NCBI RefSeq assembly: GCF_037975245.1
Contig: NC_092583.1
Span: 13,295,764-13,359,763 of the forward strand
DNA length: 64,000 bases
Reading direction: 5' to 3'
Source of the DNA: Apostichopus japonicus
Taxonomy: Eukaryota > Echinodermata > Holothuroidea > Aspidochirotida > Stichopodidae
Below the pieces are notes generated by a model that saw only the letters and a program-made list of their open reading frames with translations, was not told where the DNA came from and did not search any database. How positions within the stretch are numbered: the stretch's first letter is position 1; the number at the start of each line of letters is the position of its first letter. Below are positions 1 through 11,140 of the stretch, in pieces. Both the position numbers and the translations under genes were made by a program.

Positions 1-1035
1 CCGGGTATTCGATTACCATATCAAGTTAACTAATCTTTTATTGTTTGCATAAGCAACCGGGACACTTGTACACAATATTGTAAGACGAGTAAATCTTTGT
101 TTACAAGTGCCAAATGTAAATACTAAGTACAACCGAGCAAACGATACACTGAGTTGTTTGTAGTATAGAGATCAAACCTGTCTTGATAGGATAGTTCTAC
201 TGCTCGGAATAAGCAGAGGCGTCATCATCACTTACTGTTTCCAGTTTGACTAACATAAATGATATATTTCATTCATTTATAACCTGAAATAGTAGCACGC
301 AATTATTAGCGAAATTGACGATAATGTGAATATTCATGAAGATGATAGCCTGGTGGCCTTAGGCATCGTATACGCGTGCATGCCTATACAGTATAGTAAG
401 CTATACAAGTTGGCAGATTAACAACACGAAAATATATGAAGTGTGAACAGAAGGAGTACTAACAATGGAATTAAACAACCCGATTACCGAATTGCTGGAT
501 TATAATATTGGAAAGCATTTGTTTTTAGAGCATATTTCACTATTGTTTGGTCTGTTTGTCAATTATGACAACTTCCTTGAGGTTGCTACTTCGTAAACTG
601 CTCCAAGCAGCTAGAGGGATCACCGTGCCAACTCATCCTGCTTTACCACATATATCTTTTGATTTATATTAAATTAAACGAATCCATTCTAATTTTTTTC
701 GACACGGATAGCTGTTAAACTAAATTTTCGCTATTTTTGGACATACGTATATTTACGTCTGAATTGTGCAAATGTTTGGCTGGCATTTGAATTCTGTGCA
801 TAAACGTGCGACCTCGATAATTAACGATATATGATATCATACTTATAGGATGCATGCTGTGTTTGTTACTCTGAGATATGCCTGACCATAGAATTACGAA
901 AATGAACTGATTTAAAAAAGAAAATCATTATGTTTTTATTGGCGAGCTCATTTTAATATCTCTCCCTTACACTTATATGGGTATTTTTGAAAGGAGGGCA
1001 ATCTTTTTACAAGCAATGTGATTCAATTATTGATA
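1..1035. other. Upstream intergenic DNA, no gene seen
   Basis: This stretch lies upstream of the ankyrin-repeat gene and presumably contains its promoter and 5' UTR. I see no confident TATA box, coding exon or repeat array. A 43-codon open frame starts at 464 but shows no recognisable motif, so I did not call it. Confidence 0.4.
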
Positions 1036-4000
1036 ATGGAGGAAGAAGATGACAATTTGTCGCCTCTATTAGCGGCGGCTAAACTCGGCGAGGTCGCCAC
1101 CTTTAAATCGTTACTTCAAGATGGTGCTGATGTTTTGGAAGCAGATAAGGTAGTGTATTGTTTCTGCTTGTGTGTGTTTTCTCTTTAATAAAGGACATGA
1201 AAGCTTGTCAAGAAATGAGAAAATTTCAGAGCGTGTGGTGCGAAGGAAGTCTTTTTCCTTGGAACGCGCAATAAGGGGAAACAAAACTCATGTTAAATAT
1301 GTATATAGGGCCTATAACATTTCAAAGTCAGTGATTTATAGCACAATATGATAATCGAATAAACACGAAGAAAATTGTGGCTTCTCAGTGGCTCACATGG
1401 AATGGTTCTGCCGAGCGGCCCGAATATACTGCACCACCCAGTTGTCCACCCCCCCCCCACCCCGCGCCTCATGGTCACCACAACCCAATGCACATGTATT
1501 ACCGTGGTTTATAAGTGTATGACTTTTATTAATAACGCTCGTTATGAAAAAGTTTTCTCGAATAGGCCTAACCCTGAATTAAAACGTATGGGCCTTTACA
1601 GGAAACCACTAAAATTAACACTGACGACCAGAGCCGTATACTATACACGGGTCTGCTGACGAATGATGGGTGTTCAGCGCCATAGTTATTTTCTCATATC
1701 GTGAAAGCTTTCAATTTGATCAAAATAATTGCAATAAAGAGGATTATATATGCAACGTGGCAGAATGTGGCAGAATTCAGATTGTGCAGTTTTTCGTTTT
1801 TAAACTAAATCACACTTTTCACCCTTGTATAGCCATGGCAAGAATATGGGGACAAAGCTCACGTTGGAAATTGTCCACCACGGCCTTTGGTCAGTTTTAC
1901 GATGTTAACACAAACCAATTTAAGAAACCACTGATTACGTTTCTTGTATCCTTACGGACGGTATCCAAAGCAATGGACGCCGTTTGTTGTGGTTACGAGT
2001 GTAACTAATACTCTTCTGTTTGAACTAATTATGCGACAAATATCGCAGTATAATTCTTATGTGACAATGAAAGGTCAAGGCGTCCAAGTGACCCAAAGGA
2101 TTATATTTAACACAATATAGTGCACGTGATTACAAAAACGGTCGTGTTTGGATGATTCCTTTGACCAAACCAGATTGATATGTCTTTCCTGATTAAGTTT
2201 GTCTTCATATCAGAATATGGACAATGGAAATTCTGATTGGGAAGTTATAAACTAAGGAATTGGGCAAAGGAATGTAGGCTAGAACGAAATTCGAACCGGT
2301 GGCTCGACCCCAAGGTCATCGGTTTGAATCCCGTTGTAGCTAATTATTTTTTTACTCTTTCCCAAACCATTTTATGTAGCGTATTCATGCATGTATGTCT
2401 ACGTAATTCTTAACTCTATGGCTGTTATGTATTCTAGAAGGCCCGTATCAGAAAAAACACATACCTCGCCACTCTGACACTGTTAGCCACGCTGAATTGG
2501 ATGTGCGTCACGTGTCCAATTACTCCAAAAGAGAATAAATCCAAAAGAAAGCCATGATAGATGTTTCACACGTTTATTACATATCATGCATTTATAATTA
2601 AGAAGCGTTCGCTCAAGTTGAATTTCACGAAAACCGTAGTCTATGTATGCAGTTCAATATGCCCCGTTTAGACACAGCCTCTCTTAATGGGGTACGATGT
2701 CATGTCAGTGTTATGTCTATCATTACAGTATCACGATGCCCTTTAATACCTGATCTTGATTATCTATCCCCAACCACTGCCCATCATTCAGCCGGTGCCT
2801 GATTTATCGTACAAATTACTCTGCAGAACTAAACCACGTCAAACATTCGCAAGCACAATAGGAGGTATTTGTATAATTAACATAGAATACAATGGCGTTC
2901 AGACTGTCTGGAAAACTTGTAGTGAGTTCGCTCAGTATTCTAGCATAATTAAATTGTTCAAACAAAGAACCTAGTACTCGGACTCATCAGTATTTGAGTA
3001 CTCGAAAAGTACTCCATAGGCCTACTCCAGTAGTATTTAAGTAGCGCATTCACATTTACATTCAACTGTTATTTTATTTGCCTTCACTGATCAAGGCGGA
3101 GCAATAATCAACTTCAGGTACTCGAAAAGTACTCATACCCGGGTCCTAGGATACTAAAATGCTGTACTCGGATATTGGTACTCGGCACTCGGATCCTTAA
3201 AAGCAGTACTCGGAGTTGGCTATCTGGTACTCGTAAAAACCCTCAAGTATTCGATCGGTACTTGGATAAAAGAACTTGACTTCAACTTTCGGCACTCGTA
3301 CTAAGGGGAATGCTATACCGGTACTTGTTATCTCGTTCTGTTACTGAACTGCTCCTTGAATGGAGCGATGTTGTCTGTGAGGGTGGATGAGGGAGGGAGG
3401 GAGAAAGGGTAATTGATGCAACTATTCTATAGATAATGCCAATGCAACGAATGTCCACAGGGTGTCAGCCATCCACTAAACCATTTGATGTCTTTTTTTT
3501 TTTGCCTTACGGCAATCTTGTAACCTGTGACTATATGTATTAATCATCAACAGAATAACCGAACTGTTCTTCACTGGGCCACTCAAGCGGACAGCATATC
3601 CACCATTTTGGCAGGATTGTCGAAAGGACTCTCATGGCACGTGAACACCAAATCAAAGGTAAACTTTTATATGGGAACATAATGTACCCAATAGTTCAAT
3701 ATTCACTGTTCAATAGAATTATACACTTTTGCATAGACTCTTAAACAACATTAAATCGATCATCACCTTCTCAAATGGATGGGGTGGTAGTCCTATTCTC
3801 CGTATATTATTTTTTGCAATGACCCCTAGCCCTGGCAAACTTACTACTTCGCCAACCCTGAGAAAGGTCGCACTTAACCATTGTCGTTCACATTTTCCAT
3901 TGCTCCACGTTTCTCCCTCAGAGGGAATCTCTAACACCGTTACACGAGGCTTGCTTGGTCGGCCACAAACGCATAACGCATCTGCTGCTTGCACTCGGCG

Positions 4001-7000
4001 CAGACATCACTGCGAAGACACAGGTAACGTTTTAAGTAAAGGAAGTTGATCTAGGAGCTATAGGTCGTTCCATGGTAAATCGGAATATTAAAAGTGGTCA
4101 GAATTGGCTGGAATCTGTAGCATGCACGGGAAGTGAAAAGTAGCAAGGAAGTTGCGTAAAGGGAGGAGGGAAGGGGGGGGGGGGGAAGGTGAGAATACAA
4201 GGCCGAAGAAGGTTGTAGAAGATGGAAAGTCAGTAGAAGCTGGGAGGGTGAATGGGGGTTACGAATATGAACAAGAATGTGCAAGGTGAATAAGGAAGTG
4301 GAAGGGGCAAGGGGTGTAGAAGGATATGACATCAATCACAGAGAATGATAATCTTCTCCAGCATATGTTTTCGTTCATAGAGAATGTAGCACCATTATTA
4401 TCTAAGAAAAGTGATCCTTTTTTTTTGACAGGATGGGTATACCCCTTTACTGTGTGCGGCGGGAAACGGTCACGTGGAGGTTGCTAAAGTACTCATTGGT
4501 GCGGGATGTGACGGAAACGAGCTTATTTCTGTAAGTATAATGTACATATTAAAATCACGCCCTCTACTCTATACCTGCCAGGATAATGTACATATTAAAA
4601 TCACGCCCTCTAACTTATACCTGCCAGTATAATGTACATATTAAAATCACGCCCTCAAAACTATACCTGCCAGTATAATGTACATATTAAAATTATGCCC
4701 TCTAACCTATACCTGCCAGTATAATATACATATTAAAATTATGCCCTCAAAACTATACCTGCCAGTATAATGTACATATTAAAATGTATGCCCTTTATCC
4801 TATACGTGCCAGTCTTGTTTCAAACCAAAGCAAGTTGAATTCAGTATGCACCTATTCTTAGTATCAGATATTGAAATGACCCCCCGGTAAGATCGATTGC
4901 ATAGGTATATAACTCAGAAAGCGTTTTCAAGTTAGCCAGGACTATTCGTTAAATTTATCGACACCCTGATTCCATCCTACCACCACACCCCCACCCCAAC
5001 TTTTAAGTCTTCTTCTTGCATTTTACTTGCTACGGTACCTTATGACTGCATTGTTTTCTCACTTTCTGATATAAGCCGATAGGTATCAACGCCTTGCACA
5101 TTGCCGCATGGACAGGACAAGCCCATGTGGTCAAAACTCTGCTCGAAATGGGAGTAGAAGTAGAAACTCCTAGCAAAGTAAGTTTTTATTCCGCCAACGA
5201 CTGCTTGGGTTAAGGAACGTTATTGTGACGTAATCAATTTCACAAAGACTGTTTCACTGGGAGGGGAAGGGTGGAGAAGGAGAAGGGTAGGGTAGAGAGG
5301 GGGTAGGTGGAGGAGGGGAAGGTGGGTTACATTATACATGGAAAGAGTAGTTAGGATAGGAGATAATTTTCTTCAACAAGTGCAAATTGGAAAATAAAAG
5401 TCGGATACGGCTTTTCCGATATTGTTTGCGTGATCTTGTGCCTGTTGATGTGTGGACGAGAGGTAGCCTACACGTATAACTCGAAATGCAATTTATACAG
5501 ACCTAGTCAATAATCAGTTTATTAGCGTATTAAATTTATAACTATATTTAGATAGGATTGCTCTAGGTTGAGGGGTGGGTTGGGGAGGGGCGCACATGTT
5601 GTAAAGGAGGGGCAACCGAATTTCGTCACGCAGTATCCCGTGCTACATTATTTGTTGTTTTGAATGAATCCAGGGGCAAATGTTACTTTTTCATTGGACG
5701 AATGAGGCGCTACGTCACCACTATAATAACAATTTTAATTAAACTGGAACATTTACAAATCTGGAATTAAAAGTTGATAGAGAACATCTCTTCCGGTGCT
5801 ATCCCTCATTACAGATGCAGAAAACTGCCATAGAATTCGCGATTGAGCAGGGCCACACGGAGGTGATGGAGGAGATCAGGAACCATCGGAAAAAAGTAAG
5901 TAGCAAACGTAACTTGTAGAAAAAAAGTACAAATACAGATATTTGTGGGTTTAAGTGGAGTGGGGTTTTTGTTGTTGTAATTCTCTATGTATGTCATGGG
6001 AGGGGGTGGGTGTGATGTAGAAGACCATGGTTATGGGAGGGGTGCAGAAGACCAGGGTCATGAAAGGGGGGGGGGTGCAGACGTGTTTAAAAGTGGGGAA
6101 TAGTTGTCTGTAATAAGAACGTCCTCAGCTGGACAGATACAACCGTCAACCAGGAACTCTAGCCTATCACTGATCCAAAAGTTTTTTTTTTTCGTTTTTT
6201 ATCGAGATTTGAAGCGCAAATGGCCTACCATAAGATATGCTGCAGAAAACAATATTTAGACTTATCCATGTTACTTATTTTCCATTGCTTTTCGTTTGAT
6301 TTTCAGTTGGATAAAGGAATTCATGACAAGAGTTTCTTCCAAAAGAAAATAATGCAAGTCGGTGACAAAATTCGAGGATACTACGAAGAAACATTAAAAC
6401 AAGAGGTGGAATATTTTGAAGAGCAGATGGAGGAACAGAGCCTCAAGGAAGAAAATACAATTGCTCTGCTAAAGGGAGAGATTGAAAGGCTTAAAAGGGG
6501 AGAGGGACCATCCAAGGCACCTTTTCGAAGAAAGGCAGCAACCATAACTGAACCACCAACTTCGAACATAACAAACGGGAAGAAATACTCGAATTTTAAA
6601 AGGAAAATTGTTTTCCCTGGTTTGGCGAAATTTGTACCCCTGGACAAAGTCAGCGAGTCTGACAGGGAGACTGACCCTGATAGTGACCTCGAAGAGGGCA
6701 CGGACACGCCTTCATCCGGTACGTCATCAGTAGAGACTACTGTATCCTCACCAACGGTGACTGATACGTCACCGGTTACTCGTCGGGTATCGCGCCCGAG
6801 AACCGTAAGACAGAAGAGTATGGTAGATTTAGTATCCGAAATGGAGCAAAAAGAGCACTCGATGACTAACTTGAGGAAACCGGAAGGTAGCGAAGATTCT
6901 GTGAATTTACATTCTAGTTTGAAATCTCCCCATAGAGATACATCTGCAAAGGACGCTTCTAGCACCTCCCCCAGAAGGGTCACGTTTTCTTCCAGTGTTA

Positions 7001-7332
7001 TGCCAGAACCACCGCCGTATAAACCGTTACAAAAGGTCGAGGAGTCGTCTGACATGTTGTCCCCTTTGTCATCAGATCCCCCCAGACGACGTCGGAAAAG
7101 TTTCGCCGAGTTCTTCCGTCCGTCAGCTCCAGCGACAGAAAAGGAAGATGGAACGCCAATGAGACGAAAGAGTGTCGCTAGTAGGATGCAATCACAACCA
7201 ACTGCTCCGCCAAAACCAAAACCAACAAGAAATTCTTTTTCTGTCCTTCACTTTCCCCTCCCTGGGATTCAGACCAGATCACCACCGCAGGGGGGTGGGC
7301 AGTTCCCTCCTCGTTCATCGACACCTACTTAA
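1036..7332 (+). CDS. Ankyrin-repeat protein with disordered C-terminal tail, 7 exons, 542 aa
   Basis: Seen in sequence: exons 1036-1149, 3554-3658, 3922-4023, 4432-4530, 5076-5177, 5815-5895 and 6307-7332. All junctions are GT-AG and phase 0, giving 541 codons plus stop by my count. The start ATG gives an acidic N-terminus (MEEEDD). Each of exons 1 to 6 encodes roughly one ankyrin repeat, with signatures such as TPLHEACLVGHKRITHLLL, TPLLCAAGNGHVEVAKVLI and ALHIAAWTGQAHVVKTLL. Exon 7 begins with a charged helix likely to form a coiled coil (about residues 215-260). It continues as a Ser/Thr/Pro/Arg-rich tail with RRVTF near residue 425, which resembles an RVxF docking motif for protein phosphatase 1, and RRRRKSF. 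Known of the family: ankyrin repeats mediate protein binding. Inferred: a cytoplasmic or nuclear scaffold; the PP1 link is speculative. I do not recognise a named orthologue. The weak second repeat may be degenerate. Confidence 0.85.
2281..2362 (+). repeat. tRNA-derived SINE fragment, family with copy at 22925
   Basis: The B-box-like sequence ggtttgaatcc lies near 2322, followed by a cgttgtagctaa stretch and a T-rich tail with actctttccc. The same order (ggttcaaatcc, gtactagccaa, gctctttccc) recurs near 22980. It sits in intron 1 of the ankyrin gene. It is too degenerate to fold as a functional tRNA. Confidence 0.45.
2968..3320. repeat. Block of recurrent GTACTCG motifs
   Basis: Within about 350 bases of ankyrin-gene intron 1, the heptamer gtactcg and close variants (gtactcgg, ggcactcgg, gtacttgg) recur more than ten times at irregular spacing. 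The phrase actcgaaaagtactc occurs twice (near 2997 and 3119). This is not a simple tandem array. The two ends are loosely inverted (tagtactcgg and cactcgtacta), so it may be a TIR element with subterminal motif repeats. Confidence 0.45.
4535..4812 (+). repeat. 46 bp minisatellite, about 6 copies, beginning at a splice donor
   Basis: The unit tataatgtacatattaaaa followed by a cgccctc / tatacctgccag segment is repeated about six times with small variations. The array starts inside the 5' splice site of ankyrin-gene intron 4: the donor gtaagt overlaps the first copy, where later copies read ccagtataatg. Confidence 0.85.
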
Positions 7333-7545
7333 GAATATTTTAAGAGTGTCAAAGCTCAAAGGAAGGTACTGATCAGTGGCATTTTTCTTCATTTTTTGGG
7401 GGAGGGGGGGAGGGGAGGGGGAATGGGCAGTTCCCTCCTCTTTCATCGACATCTACTTAAGAATATTTGAAGAGTGTCAAAGCTCAAAGGAAGGTACTGA
7501 CCATTGGCATTCTTTTTTTTCATTTCTTTTTTTTTTGGGGGGGGG
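7290..7545 (+). repeat. ~128 bp tandem duplication across the ankyrin-gene stop codon
   Basis: The stretch containing gggcagttccctcctc, tcatcgaca and ctacttaagaatattt occurs at about 7297 and again at about 7425 (offset 128). It covers the last dozen codons, the stop and the start of the 3' UTR. The second copy is therefore a noncoding echo of the C-terminus. G-runs separate the copies. Confidence 0.8.
7385..7425 (+). other. G-run cluster with G-quadruplex potential in 3' UTR
   Basis: Several runs of four or more G separated by single A or short spacers lie just downstream of the ankyrin-gene stop on the sense strand. A second G-run of about 12 bases follows at about 7539-7550. Quadruplex formation is inferred from the pattern only. 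Confidence 0.4.
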
Positions 7546-7911
7546 GGGGGCGAGGGGAAGAGGAAGTATACAAGCAGATACCGATACCAAAAGAACAGTG
7601 CATAAGAAAACATCAGTGACAAGTAAGGTATTCCCGCGTGTGTAAATTTTCCCACAATGTACATTGTTTATGAGTAAAATTACGTTTTGCAGCTAAATTT
7701 TACTGCTAAAAACTAATTTACATGAGATCCTCTATCCTGAATCTGCTTATTAAGAAAGGTGTTTCCCAAGTGTACCAGTCTCATTTTACAGAACCAAATG
7801 TTCTCATTGCAGTTTATTAAATGATGGATTGTAGATCTGTCCCGGTGAAACAAAAGCAAAGACGTACCCACCATCAAAATTAGAAAGAAGCAAAGCTCAG
7901 TGTTGTTGGTT

Positions 7912-7917
7912 AATAAA
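7912..7917 (+). promoter_or_regulatory. Candidate poly(A) signal of the ankyrin-repeat gene
   Basis: This is the first AATAAA hexamer after the stop at 7332, giving a 3' UTR of roughly 600 nt. Another AATAAA lies at 8993. Which one is used cannot be told from sequence. Confidence 0.4.
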
Positions 7918-8129
7918 GAAATTGGGCGGGAAATAACGCATCCATCTTTCTATCAAGGGTGCATATGCTTACTACTAGCTATCATGCATTCCGTCACAGG
8001 GTGTTGTCAACTTTTGTGATATTCTGCCCCCCCCCCCCCGGCACCCCCACATCTTTCCCGTAAAATGCTAAATACTACAAGAGAAACTGAATTTAAAAAA
8101 AAAAGGGAGGAGCCTAATGGAAGTTACCG

Positions 8130-8534
8130 TTAAAGCCCGGTCACACTACAGCGATATTTTATCGGAATACGGTCCGATTTTAGGCCGAAGAGTGAGGTTT
8201 GTGGTAGTGAATGTAATGAATGCAGTGGAATATTCAAATACCATCTACTCCAAATCTGAGGGGTTCTGGAACAGACTACGTTCTGAAGTGACGTCACATC
8301 GAAAAACGATAAAAATCGGAAGAGAAATCGGATAGCTATCCAATAAAAGGAAACAGAGTCAATATCAAAAGTTAGGAGAGGGCTATTCCACATCGGAATG
8401 GCTCAACAGATAGCAAATCAGGTCCTTTATCACTGTGGCTTGAAGACCCGAACGAAAAACTGGCTGTTTCGATTCCTCCGGGAAAATCGGATAGTATTCC
8501 GATAAAAAATCGGTATAGTGTGACCGGGCCTTAA
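8130..8534. mobile_element. Non-autonomous TIR element at TTAA (piggyBac-like MITE)
   Basis: The ends are inverted copies of about 50 bp: left cccggtcacactac...ttatcggaatac, right gtattccgataaa...tagtgtgaccggg. TTAA flanks both sides (8130-8133 and 8531-8534), and TTAA target duplication is typical of piggyBac elements. The 397 bp interior has no coding capacity and carries further cggatag/ctatcc palindromes. The family is inferred from the target site only. Confidence 0.75.
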
Positions 8535-9290
8535 AGCTACTTTGTGAGGGTGCTAGTGCTTCTTTGTCACGCATATGCTAGTTTTTGCATTTATCGTTTT
8601 GAAGATGAACCATGTTTTTCGCATTCCATGATATTTGTTAGATGTAGTGAAATAAGATTATATTGAAGGTTTTACAGTGCTGTCAAAAAACAATCATACA
8701 TCAGCACAAATGTTGCTTTTTTTTTGTGTTTTCCTTGAAAATACATTTGATATTTCCGAACATGAAATTTTACTTCAAAAAAGAGCTTTATATGAAACAG
8801 CTACACACAGCATGTCTTACTTTGAAATTGACTCACATGGAAGGGACAAATGCAAATGTGCCCATTAGAATGCCGTCCTTGTAATTTCTAAGACTCTCTC
8901 TTTTCCTATTATAATGAACTAATTTCATTTACATTCCACTGTAACTGTAAATATCAGATAAGTTATAAACTCAAAATCAATACAGAAATAAGAATAAATA
9001 CAGCTTGTTGTAGTATAAATTATTTACACGCTTTATTTACAAACGAAAAACCAACTTTGAATTCATTAAACGTGAAAAAGCAGCTCATTATTTGGGCATC
9101 ATCTCAAAAAGACATTCTCCAATAAAATGGCAATGTAGTTGGCCTTTTAGTTATTGACTATGCCATACATTTGTTCACTAATTCAAAAGTTATGATATGC
9201 CACTCACATACTCACTCCAAAATTATGATATATGCCATCAAACGTGTGGTGATATCTCACCTATTCAAGCTACATAATGCTTACAGTAAG
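8535..9290. other. Intergenic DNA, no gene seen
   Basis: AT-rich DNA between the TTAA element and the minisatellite. Short open frames here lack recognisable motifs. It contains the alternative AATAAA at 8993. Confidence 0.4.
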
Positions 9291-9299
9291 TGAAAATGT

Positions 9300-11045
9300 C
9301 ATTTGGATATGTGACATCTAACTTCTGGAGAGTGGTGATAGGACATCTGGTGATGTGACATCACACTTCTTGGAGAGTGGTGATAGGACATCTGGTGATG
9401 TGACATCACACTTCTGGAGAGTGGTGATAGGACATCTGGTGATGTGACATCACACTTCTGGAGAGTGGTGATAGGACATCTGGTCATGTGACATCACACT
9501 TCTGGAGAGTGGTGATAGGACATCTGGTCATGTGACATCACACTTCTGGAGAGTGGTGATAGGACATCTGGTCATGTGACATCACACTTCTTGGAGAGTG
9601 GTGATAGGACATCTGGTCATGTGACATCACACTTCTGGAGAGTGGTGATAGGACATCTGGTCATGTGACATCACACTTCTGGAGAGTGGTGATAGGACAT
9701 CTGGTGATGTGACATCACACTTTTGAAGAGTGGTGATAGGACATCTGGTCATGTGACATCACACTTCTGGAGAGTGGTGATAGGAGATCTGGTCATGTGA
9801 CATCACACTTCTTGGAGAGTGGTGATAGGACATCTGGTCATGTGACATCACACTTCTTGGAGAGTGGTGATAGGACATCTGGTCATGTGACATCACACTT
9901 CTGGAAAGTGGTGATAGGACATCTGGTCATGTGACATCACACTTCTGGAGAGTGGTGATAGGACATCTGGTGATGTGACATCACACTTCTGGAGAGTGGT
10001 GATAGGACATCTGGTCATGTGACATCACACTTCTTGGAGAGTGGTGATAGGACATCTGGTCATGTGACATCACACTTCTGGAGAGTGGTGATAGGACATC
10101 TGGTCATGTGACATCACACTTCTGAAGAGTGGTGATAGGACATCTGGTCATGTGACATCACACTTCTGGAGAGTGGTGATAGGAGATCTGGTCATGTGAC
10201 ATCACACTTCTTGGAGAGTGGTGATAGGACATCTGGTCATGTGACATCAAGCTCTGGAAGACTGGACTGGTGATACGTCATTTATTCATGTGATATCTCA
10301 CTCTTGCATTGGTCATGTGACATCCAACTTCTAAAGACTGGTGGCAAGGCATCTGGTCATGTGACATCCTACTTCTGGAGAGAGGTGATAGGACATCTGG
10401 TCATGTGACATCCTACTTCTGGAGAGAGGTGATAGGACATCTGGTCATGTGACATCACACCTCTGGAGAGTGGTGATAGGACATCTGGTCATGTGACATC
10501 ACACTTTTGAAGAGTGGTGATAGGACATCTGGTCATGTGACATCACACTTCTGAAGAGTGGTGATAGGACATCTGGTCATGTGACATCACACTTCTGGAG
10601 AGTGGTGATAGGAGATCTGGTCATGTGACATCACACTTCTTGGAGAGTGGTGATAGGACATCTGGTCATGTGACATCAAGCTCTGGAAGACTGGACTGGT
10701 GATACGTCATTTATTCATGTGATATCTCACTCTTGCATTGGTCATGTGACATCCAACTTCTAAAGACTGGTGGCAAGGCATCTGGTCATGTGACATCCTA
10801 CTTCTGGAGAGAGGTGATAGGACATCTGGTCATGTGACATCCTACTTCTGGAGAGAGGTGATAGGACATCTGGTCATGTGACATCACACCTCTGGAGAGT
10901 GGTGATAGGACATCTGGTCATGTGACATCACACTTTTGAAGAGTGGTGATAGGACATCTGGTCATGTGACATCAAGCTCTGGAAGACTGGACTGGTGATA
11001 CGTCATTTATTCATGTGATATCTCACTCTTGCATTGGTCATGTGG
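9300..11045. repeat. 44-45 bp minisatellite, about 39 units, with higher-order structure
   Basis: The unit tgtgacatcacacttctgg + agagtggtgataggacatct + ggtca is repeated with few changes, mainly ggtca/ggtga and cttctgg/cttcttgg. A divergent block (aagctctggaagactgg, gatacgtcatttattcat, ggtggcaaggcatct) recurs near 10250, 10676 and 10974. This shows that larger multi-unit blocks were also duplicated. The array ends about 100 bp from the TAF5 stop codon. It has no unique spacers, so it is not a CRISPR array. Confidence 0.95.
11006..11011 (-). promoter_or_regulatory. Candidate poly(A) signal of TAF5, inside the minisatellite
   Basis: On the minus strand this reads AATAAA, about 130 nt past the TAF5 stop at 11141. 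It belongs to the divergent minisatellite block (gtcatttattcatgtg), so identical hexamers recur near 10710 and 10285. I saw no other AATAAA between the stop and the array. Confidence 0.5.
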
Positions 11046-11140
11046 ACACCAAAGATTGGTCATGTCTCTGTAAAACTTGAAATCTTAGGCAATTCATGAA
11101 TCAGGTTTTCCTAATCAAGGTACGTTGCAACAGCGCTTGG

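Noticed and set aside
464-595. 43-codon open frame upstream of the ankyrin gene
   Set aside because: No recognisable motif and no evidence that it lies in the transcript; plausible as chance.
1670-2008. 112-codon open frame in ankyrin intron 1
   Set aside because: No motif, no splice context joining it to the gene, and composition like the surrounding intron.
6381-7055. 224-codon antisense open frame
   Set aside because: It is the shadow of ankyrin-gene exon 7 on the opposite strand, arising from its Ser/Glu-rich codons.
9300-11045. CRISPR-like regular repeats
   Set aside because: The repeats are contiguous with no unique spacers, and the setting is eukaryotic; this is a minisatellite.
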